From assembly GCA_003447295.1 (NCBI GenBank), contig DLZQ01000011.1:5218-22734 (forward strand): 17,517 bases of DNA. The letters are read 5' to 3'. The notes below the pieces were generated by a model. It worked only from the letters and a program-made list of their open reading frames with translations. It made no database searches and was not told the DNA's origin. Both the position numbers and the translations under genes were made by a program. This DNA comes from Lachnospiraceae bacterium. GTDB taxonomy: Bacteria; Bacillota; Clostridia; Lachnospirales; Lachnospiraceae. Positions 5,831 through 14,079 of the stretch are shown one piece after another (the stretch's first letter is position 1; the number at the start of each line of letters is the position of its first letter).

Positions 5831-8275
5831 TTATTTATTTTTAACCGTAAATACCACTTTTCCGTCCTTGAATCCGGCGGATACTTTATCTCCCGGCACC
5901 ACCTTTTTCTGCAGGATTTCCTCTGCCAGAGCATCCTCTACCACCGACTGGATCGCACGCTTTAAAGGTCTTGCCCCCATCTTGTTATCCGCATATTTGG
6001 ATACCAGATGTTCCTTCAGCGCCGCGGTGATAGTCAGATGAATTCCCAGCTGGTTCTCACATCTCTTATAGAGATTGGCTGCCAGCAGATTCACGATCTC
6101 CTTCATGTTCTCATTATTCAGCTGATGGAACACGATAATATCATCAATACGGTTGATGAATTCCGGCTTAAAGCTGTGCTTTACCTCTTCCATGACACCC
6201 GCTTTCATCTTCTCGTAATCTTTGGTCTCACTCTTCTCTGTGGCAAAGCCCAGATTCTTGGGATCCACGATACGCTGTGCACCCGCGTTGGAAGTCATGA
6301 TCAGTACGGTATTTTTGAAGCTGACCTTACGTCCCTTGGAGTCCGTGATATGACCGTCATCCAGCACCTGTAAAAGTACGTTAAATACATCGGGATGAGC
6401 CTTCTCGATCTCATCGAACAGCACGACAGAGTAGGGATTGCGGCGTACCTTCTCGCTTAATTGTCCGCCTTCTTCGAATCCCACATATCCGGGCGGTGAC
6501 CCGATCATCTTGGAGACTGAATGTCCTTCCATATATTCGGACATATCGACACGGATCATGGCATCCTCGGAACCGAACATTGCCTCTGCCAGTGCTTTGG
6601 ACAGCTCTGTCTTACCCACACCGGTAGGTCCTAAGAACAGGAAAGAACCAATGGGACGGTTGGGATCCTTCAGGCCCACACGGCCTCTGCGCATTGCCTT
6701 AGCCACTGCACTCACTGCTTCTTCCTGGCCGATGACACGCTTGTGCAGGGTCTTCTCCAGCTTTAACAGCCGCTCACTCTCTTTTTCCGCCAGCTTCTGT
6801 ACGGGAATCTTCGTCCACTGGGCAACAACCTCGGCAATCTCGTTCTCTCCGATACTTAAAGTGCTGCCTGCTTCCTGTTTTTCCCGTTTCTTCATCAGGC
6901 GCTCCTGCTTTTTCACCAGAGCATCCTGCTTCTTTTTGATCTCTGCCATCTGGTCAAAAGCTTCCATGCGGATAGCTCTCTCCATCTCCTGATCCATCTC
7001 ATGGATCCGGTCGGAGATCTCCTTCGCCTTATCCGGCACGTCCAACGCATGCAGTCTGGCACTGGCTGCCGCCTCATCGATCAGATCGATGGCCTTATCC
7101 GGCAGATTACGATCGTTAATATAGCGGCTGGACAGTCTGACTGCAGCTTCGATGGCTTCCGGGGTAATCTCCACATGATGGTGATCTTCATATTTTCCCT
7201 TGATGCCTTCCAGAATGCGGACAGCCTCTTCCTCCGTGGGTTCTTCGACAGTCACCGGCTGGAATCTGCGCTCCAGCGCTGCATCCTTCTCAATGTATTT
7301 GCGATATTCTGCAATGGTGGTTGCACCGATTAACTGGATTTCACCTCTCGCCAGGGAAGGTTTCATGATATTGGAAGCATCAATGGCACCCTCTGCCCCT
7401 CCGGCTCCGATGATCGTATGCAGTTCATCCAGGAATAAAATGATATTCCCGTCCTCCGTTACTTCTTTTAATACTTTCTTGATCCGTTCCTCGAACTCAC
7501 CGCGGTACTTACTACCCGCTACCATTCCCGACAGGTCCAAGGTCAGTACTCTCTTATTCTGTACGGTAAAAGGCACATCTCCCGCTACGATCCGGGCTGC
7601 CAGCCCTTCTACCACAGCGGTCTTACCTACACCGGGTTCTCCGACGAGACAGGGATTGTTCTTCGTGCGGCGGCTTAAGATCTGTACGACTCTGCGGATC
7701 TCTTCTTCTCTGCCCACGACAGGATCCAGCCTGCCCTCTCTTGCCAAAGCCGTCAGATCTCTGCTGTATTGTTCCAGAGTAGACTGCTTTGCCTTGCGGT
7801 CGCCCTTTTTCCCCAGATCTTCCTTATACAGATTGCCATCCTGTCCGATGGCGATCAGGGTATCCACATATATTTTCTGTACATTGGCCCCCAACGTGTT
7901 CAACAGACGTACAGCAACATTCTCGCCTTCTTTGATCAGTGCCAGCAGCAGATGCTCTGTGCCGGTCTGTTTCTGTCCGAAACGGGCTGCCTGACGGTGT
8001 GCTTCCTCCAGGATTCTCGCCGCTCTGGGAGAATACCCTTCTCTGTCCTTCACTGCCACACCGTTTTCAAAAGCGATCAGATCCCGGATCATTTCCATGA
8101 CCTGGTCTATTTGCACGCCATTATCCATTAATACTTTGGCTGCTACACCGGACTCTTCCTTCAAAAGTCCCACCAGAATGTGTTCGGTTCCGATATAGCC
8201 CTGTTTCAGGCTTCTGGCACATCTGCCTGCCTGGGCAAGCGCGTTCTGCGCTTTATCCGTAAACTGTGACTGCAT
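5831..8275 (-). CDS. clpC: ATP-dependent Clp protease ATPase subunit ClpC
   Basis: Hexameric AAA+ unfoldase that feeds substrates to ClpP. 814 aa from the ATG at 8275. In order: two Clp-N repeats (about 1-145, each with GTEH), first AAA module with Walker A GEPGVGKT (about 212-219) and Walker B LFLDE (about 280-284), a ClpC-type middle domain containing a UVR-like stretch ([16 protein letters not shown], about 432-447), second AAA module with GPTGVGKT (about 549-556) and VVLFDE, the ClpP-docking LGF tripeptide (about 675-677), and the D2-small domain ending GARPLKRAI. The ATG overlaps the stop of gntR (TGATG); GGAGG lies 9 nt upstream, and a TTG one codon earlier is an alternative. The gene is led by a GntR regulator rather than ctsR-mcsA-mcsB. 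No CtsR heptamer repeat was found. Confidence 0.97.
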   Translation of the reverse strand: MQSQFTDKAQNALAQAGRCARSLKQGYIGTEHILVGLLKEESGVAAKVLMDNGVQIDQVMEMIRDLIAFENGVAVKDREGYSPRAARILEEAHRQAARFGQKQTGTEHLLLALIKEGENVAVRLLNTLGANVQKIYVDTLIAIGQDGNLYKEDLGKKGDRKAKQSTLEQYSRDLTALAREGRLDPVVGREEEIRRVVQILSRRTKNNPCLVGEPGVGKTAVVEGLAARIVAGDVPFTVQNKRVLTLDLSGMVAGSKYRGEFEERIKKVLKEVTEDGNIILFLDELHTIIGAGGAEGAIDASNIMKPSLARGEIQLIGATTIAEYRKYIEKDAALERRFQPVTVEEPTEEEAVRILEGIKGKYEDHHHVEITPEAIEAAVRLSSRYINDRNLPDKAIDLIDEAAASARLHALDVPDKAKEISDRIHEMDQEMERAIRMEAFDQMAEIKKKQDALVKKQERLMKKREKQEAGSTLSIGENEIAEVVAQWTKIPVQKLAEKESERLLKLEKTLHKRVIGQEEAVSAVAKAMRRGRVGLKDPNRPIGSFLFLGPTGVGKTELSKALAEAMFGSEDAMIRVDMSEYMEGHSVSKMIGSPPGYVGFEEGGQLSEKVRRNPYSVVLFDEIEKAHPDVFNVLLQVLDDGHITDSKGRKVSFKNTVLIMTSNAGAQRIVDPKNLGFATEKSETKDYEKMKAGVMEEVKHSFKPEFINRIDDIIVFHQLNNENMKEIVNLLAANLYKRCENQLGIHLTITAALKEHLVSKYADNKMGARPLKRAIQSVVEDALAEEILQKKVVPGDKVSAGFKDGKVVFTVKNK

Positions 8276-8652
8276 CAATTCAGTCCTCCATATTCTTCAT
8301 ATATTTCATCAATCAGCTCATGCACTTCCTGCCTGGAAATATTTTTACAGCTGCTCTTAGCCAGTATTACCTGCAGTTCCTTCCGTAATTCATCCACTGC
8401 ACGCATCCGGTCCACATCCAGAGCGATCACTGCGCCCTTTCGTCTGTCTACCTTGACATAGCCTTCCTGCTTCAGGACCGTGTATGCCTTATTTACAGTA
8501 TGCATATTGATCCCGATGGTATCCGCCAGCTGCCTTACACTTGGCAGGGAATCTCCTTCATGAAATTGTGACGTGGCAATTCCCATGATGATCTGATTGC
8601 GCAGTTGCATATAGAGCGCTTCATCACTGTTGAAATCTATCTCTATTATCAT
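8275..8652 (-). CDS. GntR family transcriptional regulator, YtrA-like
   Basis: DNA-binding repressor-type protein, 125 aa from the preferred ATG. Residues 8-78 form a GntR winged helix-turn-helix (LPSVRQLADTIGINMHTVNKAY... EGYVKVDRRKGAVI), followed by a short two-helix C-terminus of about 45 residues with no effector domain, the YtrA subfamily layout. A GTG nine bases earlier is in frame, but the AAGGGAG site overlaps it and sits 8 nt before the ATG, so the ATG is chosen. Its stop overlaps the clpC start by one base, so the two are translationally coupled. A 21-bp palindrome over its own promoter suggests autoregulation and therefore control of clpC. YtrA regulators usually pair with ABC transporters, so the clpC partnership is notable. 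Confidence 0.9.
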   Translation of the reverse strand: MIIEIDFNSDEALYMQLRNQIIMGIATSQFHEGDSLPSVRQLADTIGINMHTVNKAYTVLKQEGYVKVDRRKGAVIALDVDRMRAVDELRKELQVILAKSSCKNISRQEVHELIDEIYEEYGGLN

Positions 8653-8681
8653 CAAAATCACTCCCTTCCCATGTCACCGAT

Positions 8682-8702
8682 TGTTATACGTTTATTATAA
8701 CA
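8682..8702. promoter_or_regulatory. Probable operator of the GntR regulator
   Basis: Perfect inverted repeat TGTTATA, seven bases, TATAACA, completely covering the -10 hexamer (8694-8699) of the gntR-clpC promoter. Symmetric GT-TA/TA-AC sites are typical of GntR proteins of this subfamily. Binding by the adjacent gene product is inferred from position. Confidence 0.75.
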
Positions 8703-8721
8703 GTGAAGACGATACTGTCAA
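8694..8721 (-). promoter_or_regulatory. Strong SigA-type promoter of gntR-clpC
   Basis: Minus strand perfect TTGACA (8716-8721), 16 bp, perfect TATAAT (8694-8699), preceded by TG in the extended -10 position. Such a strong core promoter fits a unit kept off by a repressor. The start would be near 8687, inside the palindrome, about 35 nt before the gntR ATG. Confidence 0.9.
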
Positions 8722-8751
8722 CCGTAGACCCGGAAAGTTTATCAAAATTTT

Positions 8752-8776
8752 AAAAAGAAAGCGGCATCCCACTTTC
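8752..8776 (-). terminator. Intrinsic terminator of the SH3-protein gene
   Basis: Minus strand GAAAGTGG pairs with CCGCTTTC (8 bp, one wobble) around a GATG loop and is followed by TTTTT. It lies about 37 nt beyond the SH3-protein stop codon and ends the pur-linked block before the gntR promoter. Confidence 0.88.
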
Positions 8777-8812
8777 GTAAGATACCGTTCTCTTTTATGA
8801 TTACTCAGATTT

Positions 8813-10375
8813 TTATTGTTCTTCGTCACCGTCCCAGTTAAGGAATTCGAATTCAAATTCATCATCATCGGACATGAAGTTCTTGGACTTCCAGCCGGGA
8901 TCCTGATTGCCTTCCTTCTGTACAGGTCTGGTCGGTCGGTCTACCTGGGGCGCCACAGGTCTGCCGCTCTGTCCTGCGGGTCTCGCCTGCTGCCCTGCAG
9001 GTCTCGCTCCCTGTCCTACGGGTCTTGTTCCCTGCCCTGCGGGTCTTGCCTGCTGTCCTGCTGATCTTGCCTGCTGATCTGCCACAGGTCTTACACCCTG
9101 TCCTGCGGGTCTTGCCTGCTGCCCTGCAGGTCTTGCTCCCTGCCCTGCGGGTCTTGCCTGCTGCCCTGCCATAGGTCTTGCTCCCTGTCCTGTGGGTCTT
9201 GTCTGCTGCCCTGTTACGGATCTCTGTCCCTGTCCCGTGGGTCTTCTCTCTGCACCTACTTCATGCATTACCTTCTGTGAGCCCTGGGGTCTGCTACTCT
9301 GTCCCGCCGGTCTGCCTCCCTGAGGTCTACCGGTTTTCGGTCTGTCCACTCTTCTTCTGCGGACGCTTTCCTCCGCATCAGAGAAGTCAGCCGCATCCAT
9401 CATATCCTTGATCTTGAAGATCAGCAGTGTTACTGCCGCTGCCAGAAATACTAACAGAATCACCAGTACAATGATGACCGCCTTCTGGCTCTTTAATTTC
9501 TTCTGATCTGTGTCAAACTGTGCGTTGATCTCCGTGATCTGATCTATGGAATTGAACAGATCTTCGATCTTATACTGCTTCTGTCCTGCCATATCTAACA
9601 GATACCAGGCATCTCCCTGTAACTGGGTATCCCAATCCTTTGATGTCGTCTGGGTATCCTCGGGCTGTTCTTCCACAGGCTGTTCCTCTGCGGGCTGTTC
9701 TTCCACAGGTGCCTGCAATTCTCCGGACAATGCCACATAATCGGAACGGATAAATCCGGTCACCTCAATACTGTTGGATATAAAGGTTATCTGATACCAT
9801 GTCTTGCCATCGGTACCGGTAGCCTGACCGGTGACGGTCAGCGCCATTCCGTTCTCCGCAGTAGTCACAATCTGGCTGGTAGTAGAAGCATTGCTGCGCA
9901 CACGTACGGACTGTCCGCCGGTTACGGTAGCACTCAGAGGCTCCACTGCTGTAACCTCCACAGGGGTCTCATTCACGGCAGGCGCCGGTGTCGCTGTGGT
10001 CGTAGTCGTTGTTGTCGTTGTTGTACCTGAAGAAGACGACGGGGTAGATCCGTCGGTAATGCTTACCAGATCGGAACGAATATATCCCAGCGTATTCGCA
10101 TCCACATACACTTCATACCAGGTATAACCGTCTGCACCCTTGGTCTGACTCTTGATGGAGATCGTCTTATCCTTGGCCGCACTTCCGATGACTTCACTGG
10201 AAGAGTCCGCACTCTTACGGATCTTGGCACTGGATGCCGTTACCTTGGCCGCACTCTCCGCATGACTGACGATTGCCAGATCCCCGGCAAAAAGTCCTGC
10301 TCCCAACACAAGTACCAGTGCAAGCATTCCCCAGAAAGCTTTACATTTACTTATTCTCTGTACTGTCTTTTTCAT
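8813..10375 (-). CDS. Membrane-anchored SH3-domain protein with Arg/Pro/Gln repeat tail
   Basis: 520 aa from the ATG that lies 6 nt behind AAGGAG; a TTG two codons earlier is less well placed. Layout: signal-like segment (1-40, hydrophobic 13-38, ending SHA-ES), bacterial SH3 repeat 1 (about 43-107, ending GYIRSDLV), Thr-rich linker (116-129), SH3 repeat 2 (about 147-216, ending GFIRSDYV), Glu/Pro/Gln linker (221-240), a short helical part (255-296), one transmembrane helix (298-323), then about 195 residues of low complexity: RRRR at 339-342, repeats of ARPAGQ (about 378-475) and an acidic end DDDEFEFEFLNWDGDEEQ. The expected topology is SH3 repeats outside, perhaps on peptidoglycan, and the basic tail inside. 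No enzymatic motif is seen. The gene starts 30 nt behind purD, so cotranscription is likely. Function unknown. Confidence 0.88.
   Translation of the reverse strand: MKKTVQRISKCKAFWGMLALVLVLGAGLFAGDLAIVSHAESAAKVTASSAKIRKSADSSSEVIGSAAKDKTISIKSQTKGADGYTWYEVYVDANTLGYIRSDLVSITDGSTPSSSSGTTTTTTTTTTATPAPAVNETPVEVTAVEPLSATVTGGQSVRVRSNASTTSQIVTTAENGMALTVTGQATGTDGKTWYQITFISNSIEVTGFIRSDYVALSGELQAPVEEQPAEEQPVEEQPEDTQTTSKDWDTQLQGDAWYLLDMAGQKQYKIEDLFNSIDQITEINAQFDTDQKKLKSQKAVIIVLVILLVFLAAAVTLLIFKIKDMMDAADFSDAEESVRRRRVDRPKTGRPQGGRPAGQSSRPQGSQKVMHEVGAERRPTGQGQRSVTGQQTRPTGQGARPMAGQQARPAGQGARPAGQQARPAGQGVRPVADQQARSAGQQARPAGQGTRPVGQGARPAGQQARPAGQSGRPVAPQVDRPTRPVQKEGNQDPGWKSKNFMSDDDEFEFEFLNWDGDEEQ
8951..9244. repeat. 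Imperfect coding repeat for ARPAGQ units
   Basis: About fifteen degenerate 18-21-bp units, recognisable on the plus strand by recurring CTGCCCTGCNGGTCTTGC, encode GQxARPAGQ-type hexa/heptapeptides in the C-terminal tail of the SH3 protein. Unit spacing is irregular and there are no spacers of unique sequence, so this is a protein-coding low-complexity repeat prone to length variation by slippage, not a CRISPR array. Confidence 0.85.
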
Positions 10376-10405
10376 CTGCAACTCCTTTTGTATCCTGACC
10401 TTGCC

Positions 10406-11686
10406 TTACGCTTCATCGATTGCCTTGCCAATGTCATGACGCATGTATTTATTCTCGAAAGAGATCCATTCCGTTGCCGCATAGGCATTGGCACGTGCCT
10501 CCTTCAGGGTAGCTCCCTTTGCTGTCACTCCCAGAACGCGACCACCGTTTGTGACGATTCCCTTGTCCGTAAGCTTCGTTCCGGCATGGAAACAATAATA
10601 ACCGTCTTTTCCGTCGAAGTTCTCCAGACCGTTTATCACGAATCCCTTCTCATAGGATACGGGATAGCCATCGCTTGCCAGAACCACACATACCGCAGCA
10701 TTGTCTTCAAACTGAAGGTCGATCTGATCCAGCGTGCCATCCACACAGGCCTCCATCACTTCGATGATATCGTTCTTCATACGGGGCAGTACCACCTGCG
10801 CCTCCGGGTCGCCGAATCTTGCATTGTATTCCAGTACCTTGGGACCGTTTTTTGTCAGCATCAGTCCGAAGAAGATGACTCCCTTGAAAGGTCTGCCTTC
10901 CGCTGCCATGGCATCCACGGTAGCTTGGTAGATATATTTCTTACAGAATGCATCCACTTCCTCGGTATAGAAGGGGCTGGGAGAAAAGGTTCCCATACCA
11001 CCGGTGTTCAGACCCTGATCACCGTCCTTCGCTCTCTTATGATCCTGCGCGGAAGTCATGATGCGGATAGTCTTGCCATCCACAAAAGAAAGAACACTGA
11101 CTTCTCTGCCGGTCATGAACTCTTCGATGACCATACGGTTGCCGGCTGCGCCAAACTTTTTATCCAGCATGATCTCATCCACGCCTGCCAGTGCTTCTTC
11201 TAAAGTATTGCAGATCAATACGCCCTTGCCCAGTGCCAGACCGTCCGCCTTCAGCACGATGGGGAAGCTTGCCTGCTCCTTCAGGTATTTAACAGCATCC
11301 TCCGCGTTATCGAAATTCTCATAAGCCGCAGTGGGAATGTTGTATTTCTTCATCAGATCCTTGGAAAATGCTTTGCTTCCTTCCAGGATGGCTGCATTTT
11401 TACGGGGTCCGAAAGCACGCAGGCCCTCTGCCTCCAGTGCATCCACCAGTCCGCCGACCAGGGGATCATCCATACCTACGATGGTCAGGTCAATTGCCTG
11501 TTCCTTCGCAAATGCCACGATCTTGTCGAATTCCATGGCTCCGATGGGAACACACTCTGCGATCTGACCGATTCCGGCATTGCCCGGAGCACAATAGATC
11601 TTATCCACTTTAGGACTTTTTGCCACACAGGCTGCAATAGCATGCTCTCTGCCACCACCGCCTACGATCAATACTTTCATACCCAT
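10406..11686 (-). CDS. purD: Phosphoribosylamine-glycine ligase (GAR synthetase)
   Basis: Second step of de novo purine synthesis: 5-phosphoribosylamine + glycine + ATP gives glycinamide ribonucleotide. 426 aa, the usual length. The N-terminal domain opens with VLIVGGGGREHAIA; the ATP-grasp domain follows with FPIVLKADGLALGKGV, EEFMTGREVSVLSF, the TGGMGTFSPSP loop, and EYNARFGDPEAQV, which carries metal-binding Glu and Asn; the C-terminal domain ends normally. The ATG at 11686 is preferred because AAGGAAGG, overlapping the purN stop, sits 8 nt upstream. It lies 14 nt behind purN in the purE-M-N-D cluster and makes the substrate of PurN. No anomaly seen. Confidence 0.97.
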   Translation of the reverse strand: MGMKVLIVGGGGREHAIAACVAKSPKVDKIYCAPGNAGIGQIAECVPIGAMEFDKIVAFAKEQAIDLTIVGMDDPLVGGLVDALEAEGLRAFGPRKNAAILEGSKAFSKDLMKKYNIPTAAYENFDNAEDAVKYLKEQASFPIVLKADGLALGKGVLICNTLEEALAGVDEIMLDKKFGAAGNRMVIEEFMTGREVSVLSFVDGKTIRIMTSAQDHKRAKDGDQGLNTGGMGTFSPSPFYTEEVDAFCKKYIYQATVDAMAAEGRPFKGVIFFGLMLTKNGPKVLEYNARFGDPEAQVVLPRMKNDIIEVMEACVDGTLDQIDLQFEDNAAVCVVLASDGYPVSYEKGFVINGLENFDGKDGYYCFHAGTKLTDKGIVTNGGRVLGVTAKGATLKEARANAYAATEWISFENKYMRHDIGKAIDEA

Positions 11687-11700
11687 ATCTTCTGCCTTCC

Positions 11701-12336
11701 TTATTTTTTGCTGTTTGTATGCTTTACTTTGCCGTCTGCCACGCAGATCCGTCCGTTGGCAATATCATCTATCGCCTTCGGCAGAAGCAGCCACTCTGCC
11801 TGCTCCATGACACGTCTCTGTAAGATCTCCGGGGTATCATCATCTTCCACCGCCACTGCCTTCTGTGCAATGATGGGACCCTCGTCCATGCCTTCATTCA
11901 CAAAATGTACCGTAGCTCCGGTGACTTTCACACCGCGCTCCAGTGCCTTTTCATGCACATGTAGTCCGTAGTATCCCACGCCGCAAAAAGAAGGGATCAG
12001 GGACGGGTGGATATTGATGATCCGGTTGCTGTATTCGTGTACCATTGCCTCCGGGATCTTCACCAGGAAACCTGCCAGTACGATTAAATCCGGAGCGAAC
12101 TCCTTCACCTTTGCAAGCAGTGCCTCATTAAATACCTCTCTGCTCTCATAATCCTTCGGAGACACACAGACCGCAGGGATTCCCGCATTGCGTGCTCTCT
12201 CTAAGCTCTTCACCGTCTTGTTATTGCTGATGACACCCACGATCTGTGCGTTTTTAACCTTACCTGCTGCAATGGCATCAATGATTGCCTGTAAATTCGT
12301 GCCGCCGCCGGATACCAGTACGACTACTCTTAACAT
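11701..12336 (-). CDS. purN: Phosphoribosylglycinamide formyltransferase (GART)
   Basis: Transfers the formyl group of 10-formyl-THF to GAR, giving FGAR, the third purine step. 211 aa, with the N-terminal VLVSGGGTNLQAI phosphate-binding loop, and the catalytic triad recognisable as Asn108 and His110 (INIHPSLIPSF) and Asp151 (NEGMDEGPI), matching E. coli Asn106, His108 and Asp144. The start codon overlaps the purM stop by 7 bases, implying translational coupling. Because the folate-dependent PurN is present, a formate-dependent PurT is not required here. A lysine-rich end (KHTNSKK) is unremarkable. Confidence 0.97.
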   Translation of the reverse strand: MLRVVVLVSGGGTNLQAIIDAIAAGKVKNAQIVGVISNNKTVKSLERARNAGIPAVCVSPKDYESREVFNEALLAKVKEFAPDLIVLAGFLVKIPEAMVHEYSNRIINIHPSLIPSFCGVGYYGLHVHEKALERGVKVTGATVHFVNEGMDEGPIIAQKAVAVEDDDTPEILQRRVMEQAEWLLLPKAIDDIANGRICVADGKVKHTNSKK

Positions 12337-13355
12337 ATGGTCACACCCTTTTCACCGGCTTCGCAGGTACCTACCACATAAGCAGTCTCTCCTGCTGCCT
12401 TCAGAGCTTCCAGAGTCTTATCCACATCTGCGGGATCCAGTGCCAGTACCATGCCCAGACCCATGTTGTAAGTATTATACATCATCTCGTCTGTGATATT
12501 GCCTTTCTTCTGCATCAGGCGGAAAATAGCAGGCACTTCGTAGCTGTCTTTCTTCACGACTGCACGGATGCCGTCGGGAAGCATTCTGGGGATGTTCTCA
12601 TAGAAACCACCACCGGTGATATGGCTGCAGCCCTTTACCTTAACGCCTGCGTTCTTCACAGACTTCATAGCCTTCACGTAGATTCTGGTGGGAGCAAGCA
12701 GTGCCTCACCAAGAGTCTTGCCCAGTTCGTCATAATAGGTATCCAGGCTCTCTTTTGTCATATCGAATACTTTTCTCACCAGAGAAAAACCATTGGAATG
12801 TACACCGGAGGAAGCGATGCCCACCAGTACATCACCGGGCTTGATATTCTCACCGGTGATCAGATCCTTACGTTCTACCACGCCTACTGCAAATCCTGCC
12901 AGATCATACTCATCCTCGGGCATCAGTCCGGGATGCTCTGCGGTCTCACCACCTACCAGTGCTGCGTCAGACTGCTTACAGCCCTCTGCCACACCCTTTA
13001 CGATGGTAGCGATCTTCTCGGGGATATTGCGTCCGCATGCAATATAATCCAGGAAAAATAAAGGTTCGCCGCCTGCACATGCCACATCATTCACACACAT
13101 GGCCACACAGTCGATACCGATGGTATCATGCTTGTCCATTAAAAATGCCAGCTTCAGCTTGGTGCCTACGCCATCGGTTCCGGACAGGAGTACGGGATCC
13201 TCCATATCTTTGATGGCACTTAAGGAAAATGCTCCAGAGAAACCTCCGATGCCGCCCATTACTTCGGGACGCATGGTCTCCTTCACGTACTTTTTCATCA
13301 GTTCTACTGATTTGTAACCTGCCTCGATATCTACTCCAGCTTTCTTGTAATCCAT
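12330..13355 (-). CDS. purM: Phosphoribosylformylglycinamidine cyclo-ligase (AIR synthetase)
   Basis: ATP-dependent ring closure of FGAM to aminoimidazole ribonucleotide, the substrate for PurE. 341 aa, standard length. Family motifs: MDYKKAGVDIEAG at the N-terminus, LLSGTDGVGTKL (57-68), the CVNDVACAGGEPLFFLDY segment, LVGGETAEHPG and GIASSGVHSNGFSLVR, then HITGGGFYENIPRMLP. The start is set by GAGGAG 4 nt before the ATG. It follows purE after 87 nt and overlaps purN. Confidence 0.98.
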   Translation of the reverse strand: MDYKKAGVDIEAGYKSVELMKKYVKETMRPEVMGGIGGFSGAFSLSAIKDMEDPVLLSGTDGVGTKLKLAFLMDKHDTIGIDCVAMCVNDVACAGGEPLFFLDYIACGRNIPEKIATIVKGVAEGCKQSDAALVGGETAEHPGLMPEDEYDLAGFAVGVVERKDLITGENIKPGDVLVGIASSGVHSNGFSLVRKVFDMTKESLDTYYDELGKTLGEALLAPTRIYVKAMKSVKNAGVKVKGCSHITGGGFYENIPRMLPDGIRAVVKKDSYEVPAIFRLMQKKGNITDEMMYNTYNMGLGMVLALDPADVDKTLEALKAAGETAYVVGTCEAGEKGVTIC

Positions 13356-13442
13356 TTTCTCCTCATTTCCGCCGCAGGGGCTCTTTCGTTTTATTTAGTG
13401 GGGCAGCCTCTTAAGAGGTCCCGGATTCTCTGTCTTATCTTC

Positions 13443-13979
13443 TTATTTTTTCATGCCTTCCAGGTATGCTTTATAGCCGATCTCCTGCAGTTTTGCATCT
13501 TTGGCTTCTACCTGTTCTTTTAATTTTACGCTGTATGCTTTCAGTTTTCCAAGAAGTTCTGCGTCGGAGGTTGCCAGGATCTTGGCTGCCAGAAGTCCTG
13601 CATTGGCGCCGCCGTTAATGGCTACCGTGGCAACGGGGATGCCGGAGGGCATCTGTACGATGGAATACAGAGAATCTCTGCCTCCCAGGGAAGTGGTGTG
13701 CATCGGAATACCGATGACGGGCATCGGGAAAATAGCGGCACACATACCGGGCAGATGGGCTGCCATACCGGCTCCGGCAATGATTACCTTGAAGCCTTTT
13801 TCCTCCGCACTTTTTGCATACTCAAAAAATACATCCGGCTCTCTGTGAGCGCTGATCACGGTCATCTCATAAGGGATGCCCAATTCTTCCAGAATGTCTG
13901 CTGCCTTCGCCATCACAGGCATATCGGAATCACTACCCATTACAATGCCAACCTTAGGGCAATTCTCTGTATTTGCCAT
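13443..13979 (-). CDS. purE: N5-carboxyaminoimidazole ribonucleotide mutase (PurE class I)
   Basis: Moves the carboxyl group from N5-CAIR to give CAIR. 178 aa, slightly longer than the common 160-170 because of a C-terminal Lys/Glu-rich extension. Motifs: GSDSD (15-19), SAHREPD with His45, and the GAGMAAHLPGM loop with His75; MPSGIPVATV follows. The GAG-AAHLPG pattern places it with class I mutases, although M replaces the usual G in this loop and HREPD replaces HRTPD, a variant I associate with clostridial enzymes. A class I enzyme normally needs PurK, which is not in this window. The start is supported by GAGGAGG 6 nt upstream. It is the first gene of the purE-M-N-D cluster, with a promoter and palindrome in front. 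Confidence 0.96.
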   Translation of the reverse strand: MANTENCPKVGIVMGSDSDMPVMAKAADILEELGIPYEMTVISAHREPDVFFEYAKSAEEKGFKVIIAGAGMAAHLPGMCAAIFPMPVIGIPMHTTSLGGRDSLYSIVQMPSGIPVATVAINGGANAGLLAAKILATSDAELLGKLKAYSVKLKEQVEAKDAKLQEIGYKAYLEGMKK

Positions 13980-13995
13980 AATGTCCTCCTCATGT

Positions 13996-14010
13996 ATCGG
14001 TTGTACCGAT
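13996..14010. promoter_or_regulatory. 15-bp palindrome at the purE transcription start, possible operator
   Basis: ATCGGT, TGT, ACCGAT (plus strand), located between the putative purE -10 and its ribosome binding site. It would also form a 6-bp hairpin with a 3-nt loop in the leader RNA. It resembles but does not match the Bacillus PurBox core (CCGAAC). Regulatory function is inferred from position. Confidence 0.5.
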
Positions 14011-14020
14011 GTTTATCCAT

Positions 14021-14049
14021 ATATTTTTATCTTACTAAAATCTTGTCAA
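14021..14049 (-). promoter_or_regulatory. Putative promoter of the purE-M-N-D unit
   Basis: Minus strand has a perfect TTGACA (14044-14049); the -10 is ambiguous, AAATAT at 17-bp spacing (14021-14026) or ATATAT at 19 bp. There is no obvious terminator between the upstream peptidase gene and purE, so read-through is also possible. Confidence 0.5.
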
Positions 14050-14079
14050 TGATGCAATGGTTTTATAAAATCTTATGTT

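Noticed and set aside
7200..7994. 264-codon plus-strand open frame
   Set aside because: Lies completely inside clpC on the opposite strand; Ser/Thr/Ala-biased antisense composition and no start signal.
8653..8740. CtsR operator in front of gntR-clpC
   Set aside because: The tandem GGTCAAA-type heptamers of CtsR sites are absent; the symmetric palindrome fits a GntR protein better.
8951..9244. Regular repeats suggestive of a CRISPR array
   Set aside because: Units are short, degenerate, in frame and without unique spacers; they encode the ARPAGQ tail.
10262..11203. 313-codon plus-strand open frame
   Set aside because: Spans the opposite strand of the SH3 gene start, the intergenic gap and most of purD; no homology or ribosome binding site, so it is a shadow.
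13980..14079. Purine (guanine/adenine) or ZTP riboswitch upstream of purE
   Set aside because: The leader is only about 35 nt after the predicted start and none of the conserved riboswitch motifs I know are present.
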